Positions 55,080 through 64,000 of a DNA stretch of 64,000 bases are shown here, piece after piece; position 1 is the first letter of the stretch; each line of letters starts with the position of its first letter. The notes under the pieces are model-generated. The model did no database searches, was not told the DNA's origin, and saw nothing but the letters and a program-made list of their open reading frames with translations. The position numbers were made by a program, and so were the translations under genes. Location of the stretch: the NCBI RefSeq assembly GCF_034314165.1, contig NZ_JAVIWK010000001.1:4727001-4791000 (forward strand), in the 5' to 3' direction. This DNA is from Pseudomonas sp. Bout1. GTDB lineage: Bacteria; Pseudomonadota; Gammaproteobacteria; Pseudomonadales; Pseudomonadaceae.

Positions 55080-55098
55080 GAGGGCAGTTCTGCACAAG

Positions 55099-55130
55099 AA
55101 AAGGGGCGGTAGTCTACCACCGCCCCTTTT
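55099..55130 (-). terminator. Intrinsic terminator of fadH
   Basis: AAAAGGGGCGGT and ACCGCCCCTTTT form a 12 bp stem between the desulfhydrase start and the fadH stop. Read on the minus strand it ends in TTTT. Confidence 0.8.
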
Positions 55131-55136
55131 GCGTGT

Positions 55137-57236
<2,100 letters not shown>

Positions 57237-57431
57237 TTATGTCCCACAGACTAAGAGCCCAGGGTTTGGTGCTCAATGACTGAAAGTGACAAGTTAATGA
57301 TCAAATCGCGCAGCGGTGGCCCGGCAAGACCCACAATAAAAACAGATTCAACTCAAACTCTACTTAATAGATTTTTATAATCATGTATTTTTGAATGGAA
57401 CGAAAGTAACTCCGCCACACGAGAGACAGCA

Positions 57432-57512
57432 ATGAGCTTAAAAGACAAGATTATCGGCCAAGGGCGCTGAGTTGCTGCACGTACAGTTTCTGGAAACACT
57501 GAACGCCCAATA
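57432..57512 (+). pseudogene. Probable gene stump (start and end of a lost small gene)
   Basis: After a GAGAGACAGCA leader, MSLKDKIIGQGR reads to a stop. One base off frame, ELLHVQFLETLNAQ reads to a TAA and runs directly into a strong terminator. This looks like the two ends of a gene after an internal deletion. I do not recognise the family. The rest of 57177-57561 shows no gene. Confidence 0.4.
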
Positions 57513-57513
57513 A

Positions 57514-57551
57514 AAAAGAGGGGCGACTAATGGATCAGTCGCCCCTCTTTT
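57514..57551. terminator. Bidirectional intrinsic terminator
   Basis: AAAAGAGGGGCGACT and AGTCGCCCCTCTTTT form a perfect 15 bp stem with an 8-base loop and A/T tracts on both sides. It serves the tautomerase gene and the stump. Confidence 0.88.
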
Positions 57552-57561
57552 AGTGTTTCAG

Positions 57562-57954
57562 TCATTCAGTTGGCGCGTACTGCATCTCGCCATTGCCAAA
57601 TGACCAGTCCTCACGTTTCACATCCACCAGGCTGATCCACACATCTTCCTTACGCAGCCCGGTCTTGGCGTGGATGCCTTCGGCGATGAACCTGTAGAAG
57701 GCCTTTTTCACCTCAATGGTGCGCCCGGCGTTCCACGTCACCTGGATAAAAACGATCTTGGGCGTGTACGTGACCCCAAGGTACCCCGCCGCCGGGTACA
57801 CCAACTCATCCTTGGCGTGGCGGTTGATGATCTGGAATTTATCGTGCTCAGGCACGTTGGCAACGTTGGTCATCGCGGCATATACCACATCGCCGATCGC
57901 CGCAGCGGTTTCAACGCTGGTGTCGGCGGCGAGGTCGATTCGAACTAAAGGCAT
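57562..57954 (-). CDS. Tautomerase-family protein
   Basis: The 130-residue protein keeps the N-terminal catalytic proline (MPLVRIDLAADTS) and contains two tautomerase-like repeats (YTPKIVFIQVTWNAGRTIEV, KKAFYRFIAEGI). The longer type resembles the 4-oxalocrotonate tautomerase relatives of about 130 residues. It is divergent from a truncated LysR gene. Confidence 0.85.
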   Translation of the reverse strand: MPLVRIDLAADTSVETAAAIGDVVYAAMTNVANVPEHDKFQIINRHAKDELVYPAAGYLGVTYTPKIVFIQVTWNAGRTIEVKKAFYRFIAEGIHAKTGLRKEDVWISLVDVKREDWSFGNGEMQYAPTE

Positions 57955-58072
57955 GGCAGAGTCCTTGACGAGGTCGGTGGCCAGTCCACGGCGGTGGCCA
58001 GTGGTGTAACGCTAGTCTCGACGGCAAAATTCATCAAGCGCATAATTTTCAAAAACATAATGAGGATTGCGC

Positions 58073-58655
58073 ATGCTATTTGAGGACCTGAAAGCTTTCC
58101 TCACTGTCATCGAAAGCGCATCGCTGACCAAGGCGGCGCTTACCCTGTGCCTGACGCAATCCGCCGTGTCTCGCCGCATCCAGCATCTGGAGGAGACGCT
58201 GGATGAAACGCTGCTCGACCGCACGACGCGCCCTCCTTCACCTACCGCAATGGGGTATCGCATCTATGAAAAAGCCGTGGAACTGCTCAGGGACGCTGCA
58301 CACCTGCTGAGTATTCCCCAGGAAAACGCGATGCCGAGCGGACGATTTCGCGTGGGCCTGACACAGATCGTCGCGGACGCGGTGGTGTTTGAGGTGGTTT
58401 CCCGGATGAGAGCGCGCTTACCGAGCCTGGAAATGCAGATCGTCACCGATTGGAGCTCAGAACTGGAACGGCTGATGCTCCAGGGAGAGCTTGATGCGGC
58501 AACCCTGATGCTGCCTGCTGCCAACAGCCCGCCCGCCGCCCTCGGCGCTCAGTTGATTAGGTTTGCACTGGGCGACGGCTGCTGAGGGTTCAGTTGCTTA
58601 AGAGCGCCTCAAAGAAATTTGGCTGCAGACCATGGTTTCGATGGCGCGACCGTGA
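58073..58655 (+). pseudogene. LysR regulator, truncated by internal deletion
   Basis: The N-terminal 170 residues read well as LysR (MLFEDLKAFLTVIESASLTK, CLTQSAVSRRIQHLEETLDE, LDAATLMLPAANSPPAALGA), then end LIRFALGDGC at 58585. A 17-codon C-terminal-like piece in another frame (ERLKEIWLQTMVSMARP, 58602-58655) follows. About 110 codons of the effector domain are missing. It is divergent from the tautomerase, which it may once have controlled. Confidence 0.72.
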
Positions 58656-58806
58656 CACGTCTGTTGACGGCAAACAGATGTCGATGTGTGTGAAGAAAAA
58701 CCTCGGCGTCTACGCAATAATTCCTGTTAGCCGTTGAGTCTGTGTATCCTCATTCTCAGGTCACACGAAAACTCATGCTCTGAACCCGGTTTGTTGTCTT
58801 TTTCCC

Positions 58807-59937
58807 ATGCGTAAGCTTTTTGCCTTCACCCTAACCATGGCCCTGGTTGCCGCCGTTTCTGCCTATCTGGTCTGGACCCAGGAGCGCCCCGTGGGGCATT
58901 ACCTGTCCGACCTGCGGATCAACCTGGCCGTCGACCAAGGCGTGCCCGCCGACCGCGGCAACCTGCTGGGCATCCAGCCGGAACTGTTCCCCGCCGACTA
59001 CCAAAGCCTGGAACGCCTGCACCTGAAATTTGCGGCCTATCTGCAGAAGGCCCGGGACCAGGGGCTGATCAACGACAAGACCATCGTGGTGCTGCCGGAA
59101 CATATCGGCACCTGGCTGATGGTCAGTGGCGAGAAAAACGAGCTGTACCAGGCCACCAACCTCAAGGAAGCGATGAACTGGTTGTCGGCGAGCAACCCGT
59201 TGCTGTTCCTGCGGGCATTGATCAGTGCCAAGGGTGATGACCGCATCGACGACGCCTACCTGCGCATGAAGGCCCAGGCCATGGCCCGCGACTATCAGGT
59301 GCTGTTCGGCGGCCTGGCCAAGGAGTTCGGCGTGACCCTGGTGGCCGGTTCCATCGCCCTGCCCAACCCGAGCGTGAGCCAGGGCCAACTGCACATCGGC
59401 CATGGCGCGCTGTACAACACCAGCGTGGTATTCGACCGCGACGGATTGCCACTGGGCCAGCCGCAACGCCAGCTGTACCCGATTTTCGACGAGCGCGGCT
59501 TTATCGAACCGGGAGACGAAAACACCATCAGCGTGGTCGACACCCCTGCCGGGCGCCTGGGCATCCTGATCGGCAGCGACAGCTGGTACCCCGACAACTA
59601 CCGCAAGCTCAACGAGCAAGGTGCACAGTTGGTGGCTGTGCCGGCCTTCGTGATTGGCCGCGAGACCTGGGACAAGCCTTGGCGCGGCTTCAAAAGCGTG
59701 TCGACGCCACCGGAAATCAGCCTCAAGCCCGAAGAACTCAGCGAAGGCGAAGCCTGGCACCGCCTGACCCTGATCAGCCAACAGCCCATCAGCCAGGCGA
59801 CTGCCGGCATGAGCGTATTCCTGCGCGGGCAGTTCTTTGACATGGGCAGCGCCGGGCAAAGCTTCCTCAGCAGCAACGGCCAGGTGTTCGCCGACGGCAA
59901 TGCCCATGGTGCACGCCTGCTGAACGTGTGGCTGTAA
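58807..59937 (+). CDS. Nitrilase-fold protein without the catalytic cysteine
   Basis: The 376-residue protein has an N-terminal anchor (LFAFTLTMALVAAVSAYLVW) and a nitrilase-like domain. The triad glutamate is seen in VVLPEHIGTW. The lysine position reads Q (QPQRQLYPIFDE) and the cysteine position reads G (LGILIGSDSWYPDN; CTG ATC GGC AGC). Amidase activity is therefore unlikely. The AraC regulator follows by four bases and is probably cotranscribed. Confidence 0.8.
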   Translation: MRKLFAFTLTMALVAAVSAYLVWTQERPVGHYLSDLRINLAVDQGVPADRGNLLGIQPELFPADYQSLERLHLKFAAYLQKARDQGLINDKTIVVLPEHIGTWLMVSGEKNELYQATNLKEAMNWLSASNPLLFLRALISAKGDDRIDDAYLRMKAQAMARDYQVLFGGLAKEFGVTLVAGSIALPNPSVSQGQLHIGHGALYNTSVVFDRDGLPLGQPQRQLYPIFDERGFIEPGDENTISVVDTPAGRLGILIGSDSWYPDNYRKLNEQGAQLVAVPAFVIGRETWDKPWRGFKSVSTPPEISLKPEELSEGEAWHRLTLISQQPISQATAGMSVFLRGQFFDMGSAGQSFLSSNGQVFADGNAHGARLLNVWL

Positions 59938-59941
59938 GGCG

Positions 59942-60976
59942 ATGAAGCCGGTGCGGCTGGGGGATTTATCGGTGGGCTTTGTCCACACCCTGGCCGATGC
60001 GATCCACAGCCACGGCTTGGACCCGCAACCATTACTGCTGCAATACGGGCTCGACCCGGCGCGCCTGGCCGAGGCTGGCGCCCGCTTGTCGATCCCGCGC
60101 TATATGCGCCTGGGTTTTGCGGCCATCCAGCTGACCGGCGACCCCGGGCTGGGCCTGCGCATGGGCCAACTCAGCCGCCTGAGCCAGGCGGGCCTCGCCG
60201 GTGTTACCGCCGCCCAGGCGCCCACCGTGCGCGAAGCCGCACGCACCCTCACGCGTTTCGAAGCCTTGTACGGCTCCAACTATCGCGGCCAGTCAAGCTT
60301 TCACGAGGACGCCAACGGCGCCTGGCTGCGCTTCTATTCCATCAGCCCCTACAACGCCTATAACCGCTTTGTGGTGGACTCGATCATCGCTGGCTGGCTG
60401 CATCAATTGTCGAGCCTTTGCCTGCAACCGGTGCAAGCGCAGCGCATCGAAATTGAGTTCCAGGCACCCGACTACAGCGAGCGCTACAGCGTGCTGGGAG
60501 ATTGCCCGATCCAGTTTGGCGCCGAGCACAATCAACTGCGCCTGAGCCAGCAAACCCTGGGCATGCGCAACCCGCAACATTGCCCAAGTACCTGGCAGTT
60601 GCTGGTGCAGTTGTGTGAACGGGAACTGGAGCAGTTGACGCGCACCCGCAGCCTGCGCGAGCGCATTACCCGGTTGCTCGGGCCGATGCTCAATGGTGGC
60701 CGGGAACCCGACCTGGAAGAAGTGGCGTCACGCTTGAAACTGCCCACCTGGACCTTGCGGCGCAAGCTGGCGGAGGAAGGGACTCAGTTCCGGGCGATTC
60801 TCAACGACACTCGCCGCGACCTGGCCATGACCTACATTCGCGATACCGAACTGGCGTTCGGTGAAATTGCCTATCTGCTTGGTTTTGCTTCAGCGGAAGC
60901 CTTTCAACGAGCCTTCAAGCGCTGGAACAACCAGACCCCAGGGGAATTTCGCCGCAGTCAGCGGCATTCCGCCTGA
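59942..60976 (+). CDS. AraC-family regulator
   Basis: The 344-residue protein has an N-terminal Arabinose_bd-like domain (GLGLRMGQLSRLSQAGLAGV, FEALYGSNYRGQSSF) and a C-terminal AraC double helix-turn-helix (LEEVASRLKLPTWTLRRKLA, GEIAYLLGFASAEAFQRAFK, RWNNQTPGEFRR). It resembles OruR/ArgR-like regulators. It is linked to the nitrilase-fold gene. Confidence 0.9.
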   Translation: MKPVRLGDLSVGFVHTLADAIHSHGLDPQPLLLQYGLDPARLAEAGARLSIPRYMRLGFAAIQLTGDPGLGLRMGQLSRLSQAGLAGVTAAQAPTVREAARTLTRFEALYGSNYRGQSSFHEDANGAWLRFYSISPYNAYNRFVVDSIIAGWLHQLSSLCLQPVQAQRIEIEFQAPDYSERYSVLGDCPIQFGAEHNQLRLSQQTLGMRNPQHCPSTWQLLVQLCERELEQLTRTRSLRERITRLLGPMLNGGREPDLEEVASRLKLPTWTLRRKLAEEGTQFRAILNDTRRDLAMTYIRDTELAFGEIAYLLGFASAEAFQRAFKRWNNQTPGEFRRSQRHSA

Positions 60977-60984
60977 CGTCTGTC

Positions 60985-61071
60985 TTACAGCTCGGTGGCA
61001 TCATCGGCCGGATCCAGCGGATCCAGTTCAAAGGCCTGGTACTCCAGCAATTCTTCCTGGTATTCGTCCAT
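60985..61071 (-). CDS. Small acidic protein (28 residues)
   Basis: The frame MDEYQEELLEYQAFELDPLD ends ADDATEL. A strong AAGGAG lies eight bases before the ATG at 61071. Eleven acidic residues and no basic one. It is convergent with the AraC gene and eight bases from its stop. I think it is expressed because of the ribosome binding site; its function is unknown. Confidence 0.6.
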   Translation of the reverse strand: MDEYQEELLEYQAFELDPLDPADDATEL

Positions 61072-61196
61072 GGTTGACTCCTTGTTTTATGAAAAGGGGT
61101 TGCTAAGTGACCTGCACAACCAGCCTAAAGTGCCGTCATGACGAAAAAATGTCCGTGGCATGACGTTCCTGCACTTCAAGATGCGAGTTTTTTGAG

Positions 61197-61331
61197 GTGG
61201 ACCGTTACTTCATTGCACTGGCGGCCCTGAAGGCGCTGGCGGATGACGGGATGATCAGCCGCGCCAGGGTGGCGCAGGCGATCAGCCGCTACGGGATCAA
61301 CGTCGACAAGGCCAACCCCGTAGCGGTGTAG
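61197..61331 (+). CDS. Possible small protein (44 residues, GTG start)
   Basis: The frame reads VDRYFIALAALKALADDGMI and onward to VDKANPVAV. Helical, with good codon use. The start has only a weak ribosome binding site. The stop abuts the end of the convergent lipoprotein gene. Confidence 0.45.
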   Translation: MDRYFIALAALKALADDGMISRARVAQAISRYGINVDKANPVAV

Positions 61332-62171
61332 TTACTGCGCAGGCGTCGGCAGGGGCGGAATCACTTCGGTCGGCGCCGGCAGTGCCGGGTTGGTGGCCTC
61401 TGGCGCCGGTGCCGGGGTTTCCTTTGGCGCAATTGGCGCAGGCTCTGCCGGCGGTACGACCGGCTCCGATGCCGCAGGCTCTATCGCCGGCACAACGGGG
61501 GCTGCCGGTGTGGCGGGGACTTCTTTTGGCGCTTCTTTAGGCGCCTCAACCTTATCGGCTGCCGGGGCTACCGGGGCTGCCTTCGGCTCTGGAATGCCCA
61601 GGTCAGCCTTGGGTTTCTCTGGAATATGCGCAGCCTTTTTCACTTCCTGCGGCAGGAAAACGTCCACCAGGGCGAAGTAACGGTCGTAGAACTTTGGCGC
61701 AGACACCGTCTCGCTGGCCACCTTGACCATCGAATCATCGGTGGAACCAATCGGCATCGACACCGAGCCCAGCACACCCACGCCGAGACTGGCGGAGTTG
61801 TTGACCTTCTTCAGCGCGTAGCGGTCCTGCAAGGCGTTGGCGAACATCGTCGAGTGATGATCACCACTGCCATCGTCGGCACACACCACGTTGAAACTGA
61901 TTTGCAGGTGAGTCTCGCCGGTCTGCTGGAAACTCTTGTTACCCACTACCAGCTTTGGATCGCTGCTGGTGATGATGTAACCCTGGCTCAACAGCGCACG
62001 GCGCGCCGCTTCGCAGGCCGCGGTGTCACTGACCGGGTAATCACGGGAAAACGTACCGGAGTCGTCGAAATTCTCATGTTCATAAATAGCGGTCTTGGGT
62101 GACGAGCAGCCCGCAGCGCCCGCCAGCACCAGCGCTACCCCGAGGCTACGCAAGTGAAATGATGTCGACAT
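61332..62171 (-). CDS. DUF2242 lipoprotein
   Basis: The 279-residue precursor has a lipobox (LAGAAGC, cysteine about 22), a DUF2242 domain (residues about 30-190; DYPVSDTAACEAARRALLSQ, YDRYFALVDVFLP) and a long proline/alanine/glutamate-rich tail (about 190-279). The tail may span the peptidoglycan. Function unknown. Confidence 0.85.
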   Translation of the reverse strand: MSTSFHLRSLGVALVLAGAAGCSSPKTAIYEHENFDDSGTFSRDYPVSDTAACEAARRALLSQGYIITSSDPKLVVGNKSFQQTGETHLQISFNVVCADDGSGDHHSTMFANALQDRYALKKVNNSASLGVGVLGSVSMPIGSTDDSMVKVASETVSAPKFYDRYFALVDVFLPQEVKKAAHIPEKPKADLGIPEPKAAPVAPAADKVEAPKEAPKEVPATPAAPVVPAIEPAASEPVVPPAEPAPIAPKETPAPAPEATNPALPAPTEVIPPLPTPAQ

Positions 62172-62260
62172 CGAAAATCCTGAGGAAAACAGTCAGGCCG
62201 GTATTGTGCAACAGAACGTGGCCTTGGCGCGCGAATTCCTGTCGGTAAAACGTCACAACC

Positions 62261-63160
62261 TTATGGAACGGTGTCTGCAGGAAAAAGCCGCTCACCCATA
62301 TGGTCAATAAACACACGCAATTTTGCCGAGGCATGGCGACTTGATGGCCAGAGCATCCAAAAGCTGCCGCTGTGTTCCAGGTAGTAGTCGAGTACCCGTT
62401 GCAGCCGGCCCTGCTCCACCGACTCGCGGACCATGAAATCTGGCAGGCAGGCAATGCCCAGGCCTTCATGGGCCACGTGCATCAGCGATTCGATGGTGGT
62501 GGAGACCAGCGGCGCGCGCAGCACCGGCTCGGGCATGCCTAATTCCGGGCGCAGCGGCCAGGCTTCCAGTTTGCCGGTGGCGCAGAACTTGTGCCGCAGG
62601 CAGGCATGGTCGCTCAAGTCCCGGGGCAGGCGCGGCGCACCGTGCTGGCGCAAGTAGTCGGGCGAGGCCACCAGCACCAGGCGGTAATACCCGAGGTGAC
62701 GGGCCATCAAGCGGGAGTCCTCGGGCTTGCCGGTACGGATCACCGCATCAAAGCCTTCTTCGATCACGTCCACCATGCGGTCGGAGAAGTCCACGTCCAG
62801 CTCGATCTCGGGATAGGCCCGCATGAAATCCGTCAGCACCGGCATCAACAGGCCGCGCACTTGCGGCAGGCTGATACGCAGCTTGCCCCGTGGGGTGGCG
62901 GATGCCTGGCTCAGTTCCTGTTCGGCGGCCTCGACCTCGGCCAGGATGCGCCGGGAGCGTTCGAGAAACAGCGCACCCTCGCTGGTCAACGTGATACTGC
63001 GGGTACTGCGATGGAACAACCGCACACCCAAACGTTCTTCGATGCGCGCGATGCTTTTGCCAATGGCCGAGGACGACACCCCGAGCATGCGCCCGGCCTC
63101 GGTAAAGCTGCGGGTTTCTGCCACCTGCACAAACACTGAAATACTGCCCAGGCTGTCCAT
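62261..63160 (-). CDS. LysR-family regulator divergent from an MFS exporter
   Basis: The 299-residue LysR protein of the CrgA-like group (SISVFVQVAETRSFTEAGRM, VSSSAIGKSIARIEERLGVR) has the FDAVIRTGKPEDSRLMARHL effector motif. It is divergent from the MFS gene at 63288; the gap holds the inverted repeat CGGACG-TTGG-CGTCCG (63181-63196), a candidate operator. Confidence 0.9.
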   Translation of the reverse strand: MDSLGSISVFVQVAETRSFTEAGRMLGVSSSAIGKSIARIEERLGVRLFHRSTRSITLTSEGALFLERSRRILAEVEAAEQELSQASATPRGKLRISLPQVRGLLMPVLTDFMRAYPEIELDVDFSDRMVDVIEEGFDAVIRTGKPEDSRLMARHLGYYRLVLVASPDYLRQHGAPRLPRDLSDHACLRHKFCATGKLEAWPLRPELGMPEPVLRAPLVSTTIESLMHVAHEGLGIACLPDFMVRESVEQGRLQRVLDYYLEHSGSFWMLWPSSRHASAKLRVFIDHMGERLFPADTVP

Positions 63161-63180
63161 CGTCTCGCTCCCGAGGATTG

Positions 63181-63196
63181 CGGACGTTGGCGTCCG
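63181..63196. promoter_or_regulatory. Inverted repeat, candidate LysR operator
   Basis: CGGACG and CGTCCG flank TTGG. It lies 20 bases upstream of the LysR start and 92 before the MFS start. Confidence 0.4.
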
Positions 63197-63287
63197 ATAA
63201 GTTCGGAACCTTAGCCTGTTTTTCTATGCCCCGCAGCCCCCTACTCTGGTTCCCTGCCCATTTGTCTGAAAACCGGAGCCACGAAAC

Positions 63288-64000
63288 ATGAGCGACAGCG
63301 CCTTACCGTCCCCAACGCTTGCCGCGAGCCGTGAACGACTGCCCTTGGGTGGCTTGCTGGCACTGGCCACCGCCGGCTTCATCACCATCCTCACTGAGGC
63401 CATGCCAGCGGGCCTGCTGCCGCAAATGGGCGCCGACCTCGCAGTGTCCGAAGCCTTGGTGGGCCAATTGGTGACCCTCTACGCCCTCGGCTCACTGTTA
63501 GCCGCCATCCCCCTGACCATCGCCACCCGGGGCTGGCGCAGGCGGCCCTTGCTGATGATTGCCATCGGCGGGTTTGCCTTGGTCAACAGCGTCACGGCGT
63601 TTTCCAGCGACTACCTGCTGACCCTCGTAGCGAGGTTCTTCGCCGGGGTATTCGCAGGGTTGCTTTGGGCGCTGCTGGCCGGATACGCCAGCCGCATGGT
63701 TGCGCCGCACCTGCAGGGCCGGGCAATTGCCGTGGCCATGCTCGGGGCACCGCTGGCCTTGTCACTGGGTGTGCCCGCCGGGACGTTCCTGGGCACCGCC
63801 GTAGGCTGGCGCCTGAGCTTTGCGATCATGACCGGCCTTACCGTTGTGCTGCTGGCCTGGGTGCGCTGGCAGGTTCCGGACTTCGCCGGGGAACACGCGG
63901 AAAAGCGTCTGGGGCTGCGTCAGGTACTGGCATTGCCGGGGATTCGTGCGGTGCTGTTTGTGACCTTTACCTACGTGCTGGCCCACAACATTCTCTATAC
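63288..64000 (+). CDS. MFS transporter, DHA1 type (3' end beyond the window)
   Basis: The first 237 residues show MFS helices (GFITILTEAMPAGLLPQMGA, LVTLYALGSLLAAIPLTIAT, RFFAGVFAGLLWALLAGYAS, GAPLALSLGVPAGTFLGTAV) as in sugar-efflux or arabinose-type DHA1 exporters. The frame is open at the window end. Confidence 0.9.
   Translation, partial: MSDSALPSPTLAASRERLPLGGLLALATAGFITILTEAMPAGLLPQMGADLAVSEALVGQLVTLYALGSLLAAIPLTIATRGWRRRPLLMIAIGGFALVNSVTAFSSDYLLTLVARFFAGVFAGLLWALLAGYASRMVAPHLQGRAIAVAMLGAPLALSLGVPAGTFLGTAVGWRLSFAIMTGLTVVLLAWVRWQVPDFAGEHAEKRLGLRQVLALPGIRAVLFVTFTYVLAHNILY

Overview
The window looks like a chromosomal segment of a Pseudomonas of the P. fluorescens group. Four things point there. 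Intergenic gaps carry the REP palindrome GTGGGAGCTGGCTTGCC, often as head-to-head pairs. Two Pseudomonas small RNAs are recognisable: a PrrF-type iron sRNA and a CrcY-type decoy sRNA for Hfq/Crc. The leucine/isovalerate (liu) catabolic genes carry LiuR-type operators. Codon use is high-GC throughout. No transposase, prophage block, tRNA, rRNA or CRISPR array was seen, so this is mostly core and flexible genome.

Layout. 1-1.7 kb: N-terminal part of a type VI secretion VgrG, cut by the window edge. 2-6.7 kb: a four-gene EmrAB-type efflux operon headed by a MarR regulator, with three copies of a TGCCTAGGCA palindrome upstream. 7-12.4 kb: tamB and tamA (outer-membrane biogenesis). 12.4-15.6 kb: a GNAT acetyltransferase, exonuclease III (xthA) and a phosphate-binding-like/OmpA fusion protein. 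15.7-29.7 kb: acyl-CoA catabolism. It holds an acyl-CoA dehydrogenase, a LysR regulator, liuR-liuE, the CrcY sRNA with a sigma-54 promoter, a LysR/SDR pair, a quinone oxidoreductase wrecked by an internal deletion, an acyl-CoA synthetase and liuABCD. Three LiuR palindromes tie liuR-liuE, liuABCD and the synthetase into one regulon. 29.7-32.5 kb: an XRE/S24 regulator lacking the catalytic serine, a DUF6124-like small protein, PrrF, and an M14 carboxypeptidase.

32.5-39.5 kb: a catalase-like peroxidase (srpA type) with its cytochrome b561, and an ECF sigma/anti-sigma pair. Both units have the same promoter, GGAATAA-N14-CGTCT. A three-gene module lies between the two promoters: a stand-alone amino-acid adenylation enzyme, a membrane flavoprotein and a crotonase. 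It is the best candidate here for an undescribed pathway. 39.5-45.8 kb: a Csu-type chaperone-usher pilus operon with four small subunits and a two-domain tip protein. 46-50.5 kb: a ZapE-like ATPase, a leucine-rich-repeat protein kinase, a YebC-family regulator and a small membrane protein. 49.7-52.6 kb: 2-aminoethylphosphonate use (LysR, phnW, phnX). 52.7-57.2 kb: a second cytochrome b561, an approximately 810 bp imperfect palindrome with no gene, a D-cysteine desulfhydrase/ACC deaminase family enzyme and 2,4-dienoyl-CoA reductase (fadH). 57.2-64 kb: gene remnants around a tautomerase, a nitrilase-fold protein without its catalytic cysteine, an AraC regulator, two tiny ORFs, a DUF2242 lipoprotein, and a LysR divergent from an MFS exporter cut by the window end.

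All family assignments were made by reading translated sequence and motifs; no database search was run.
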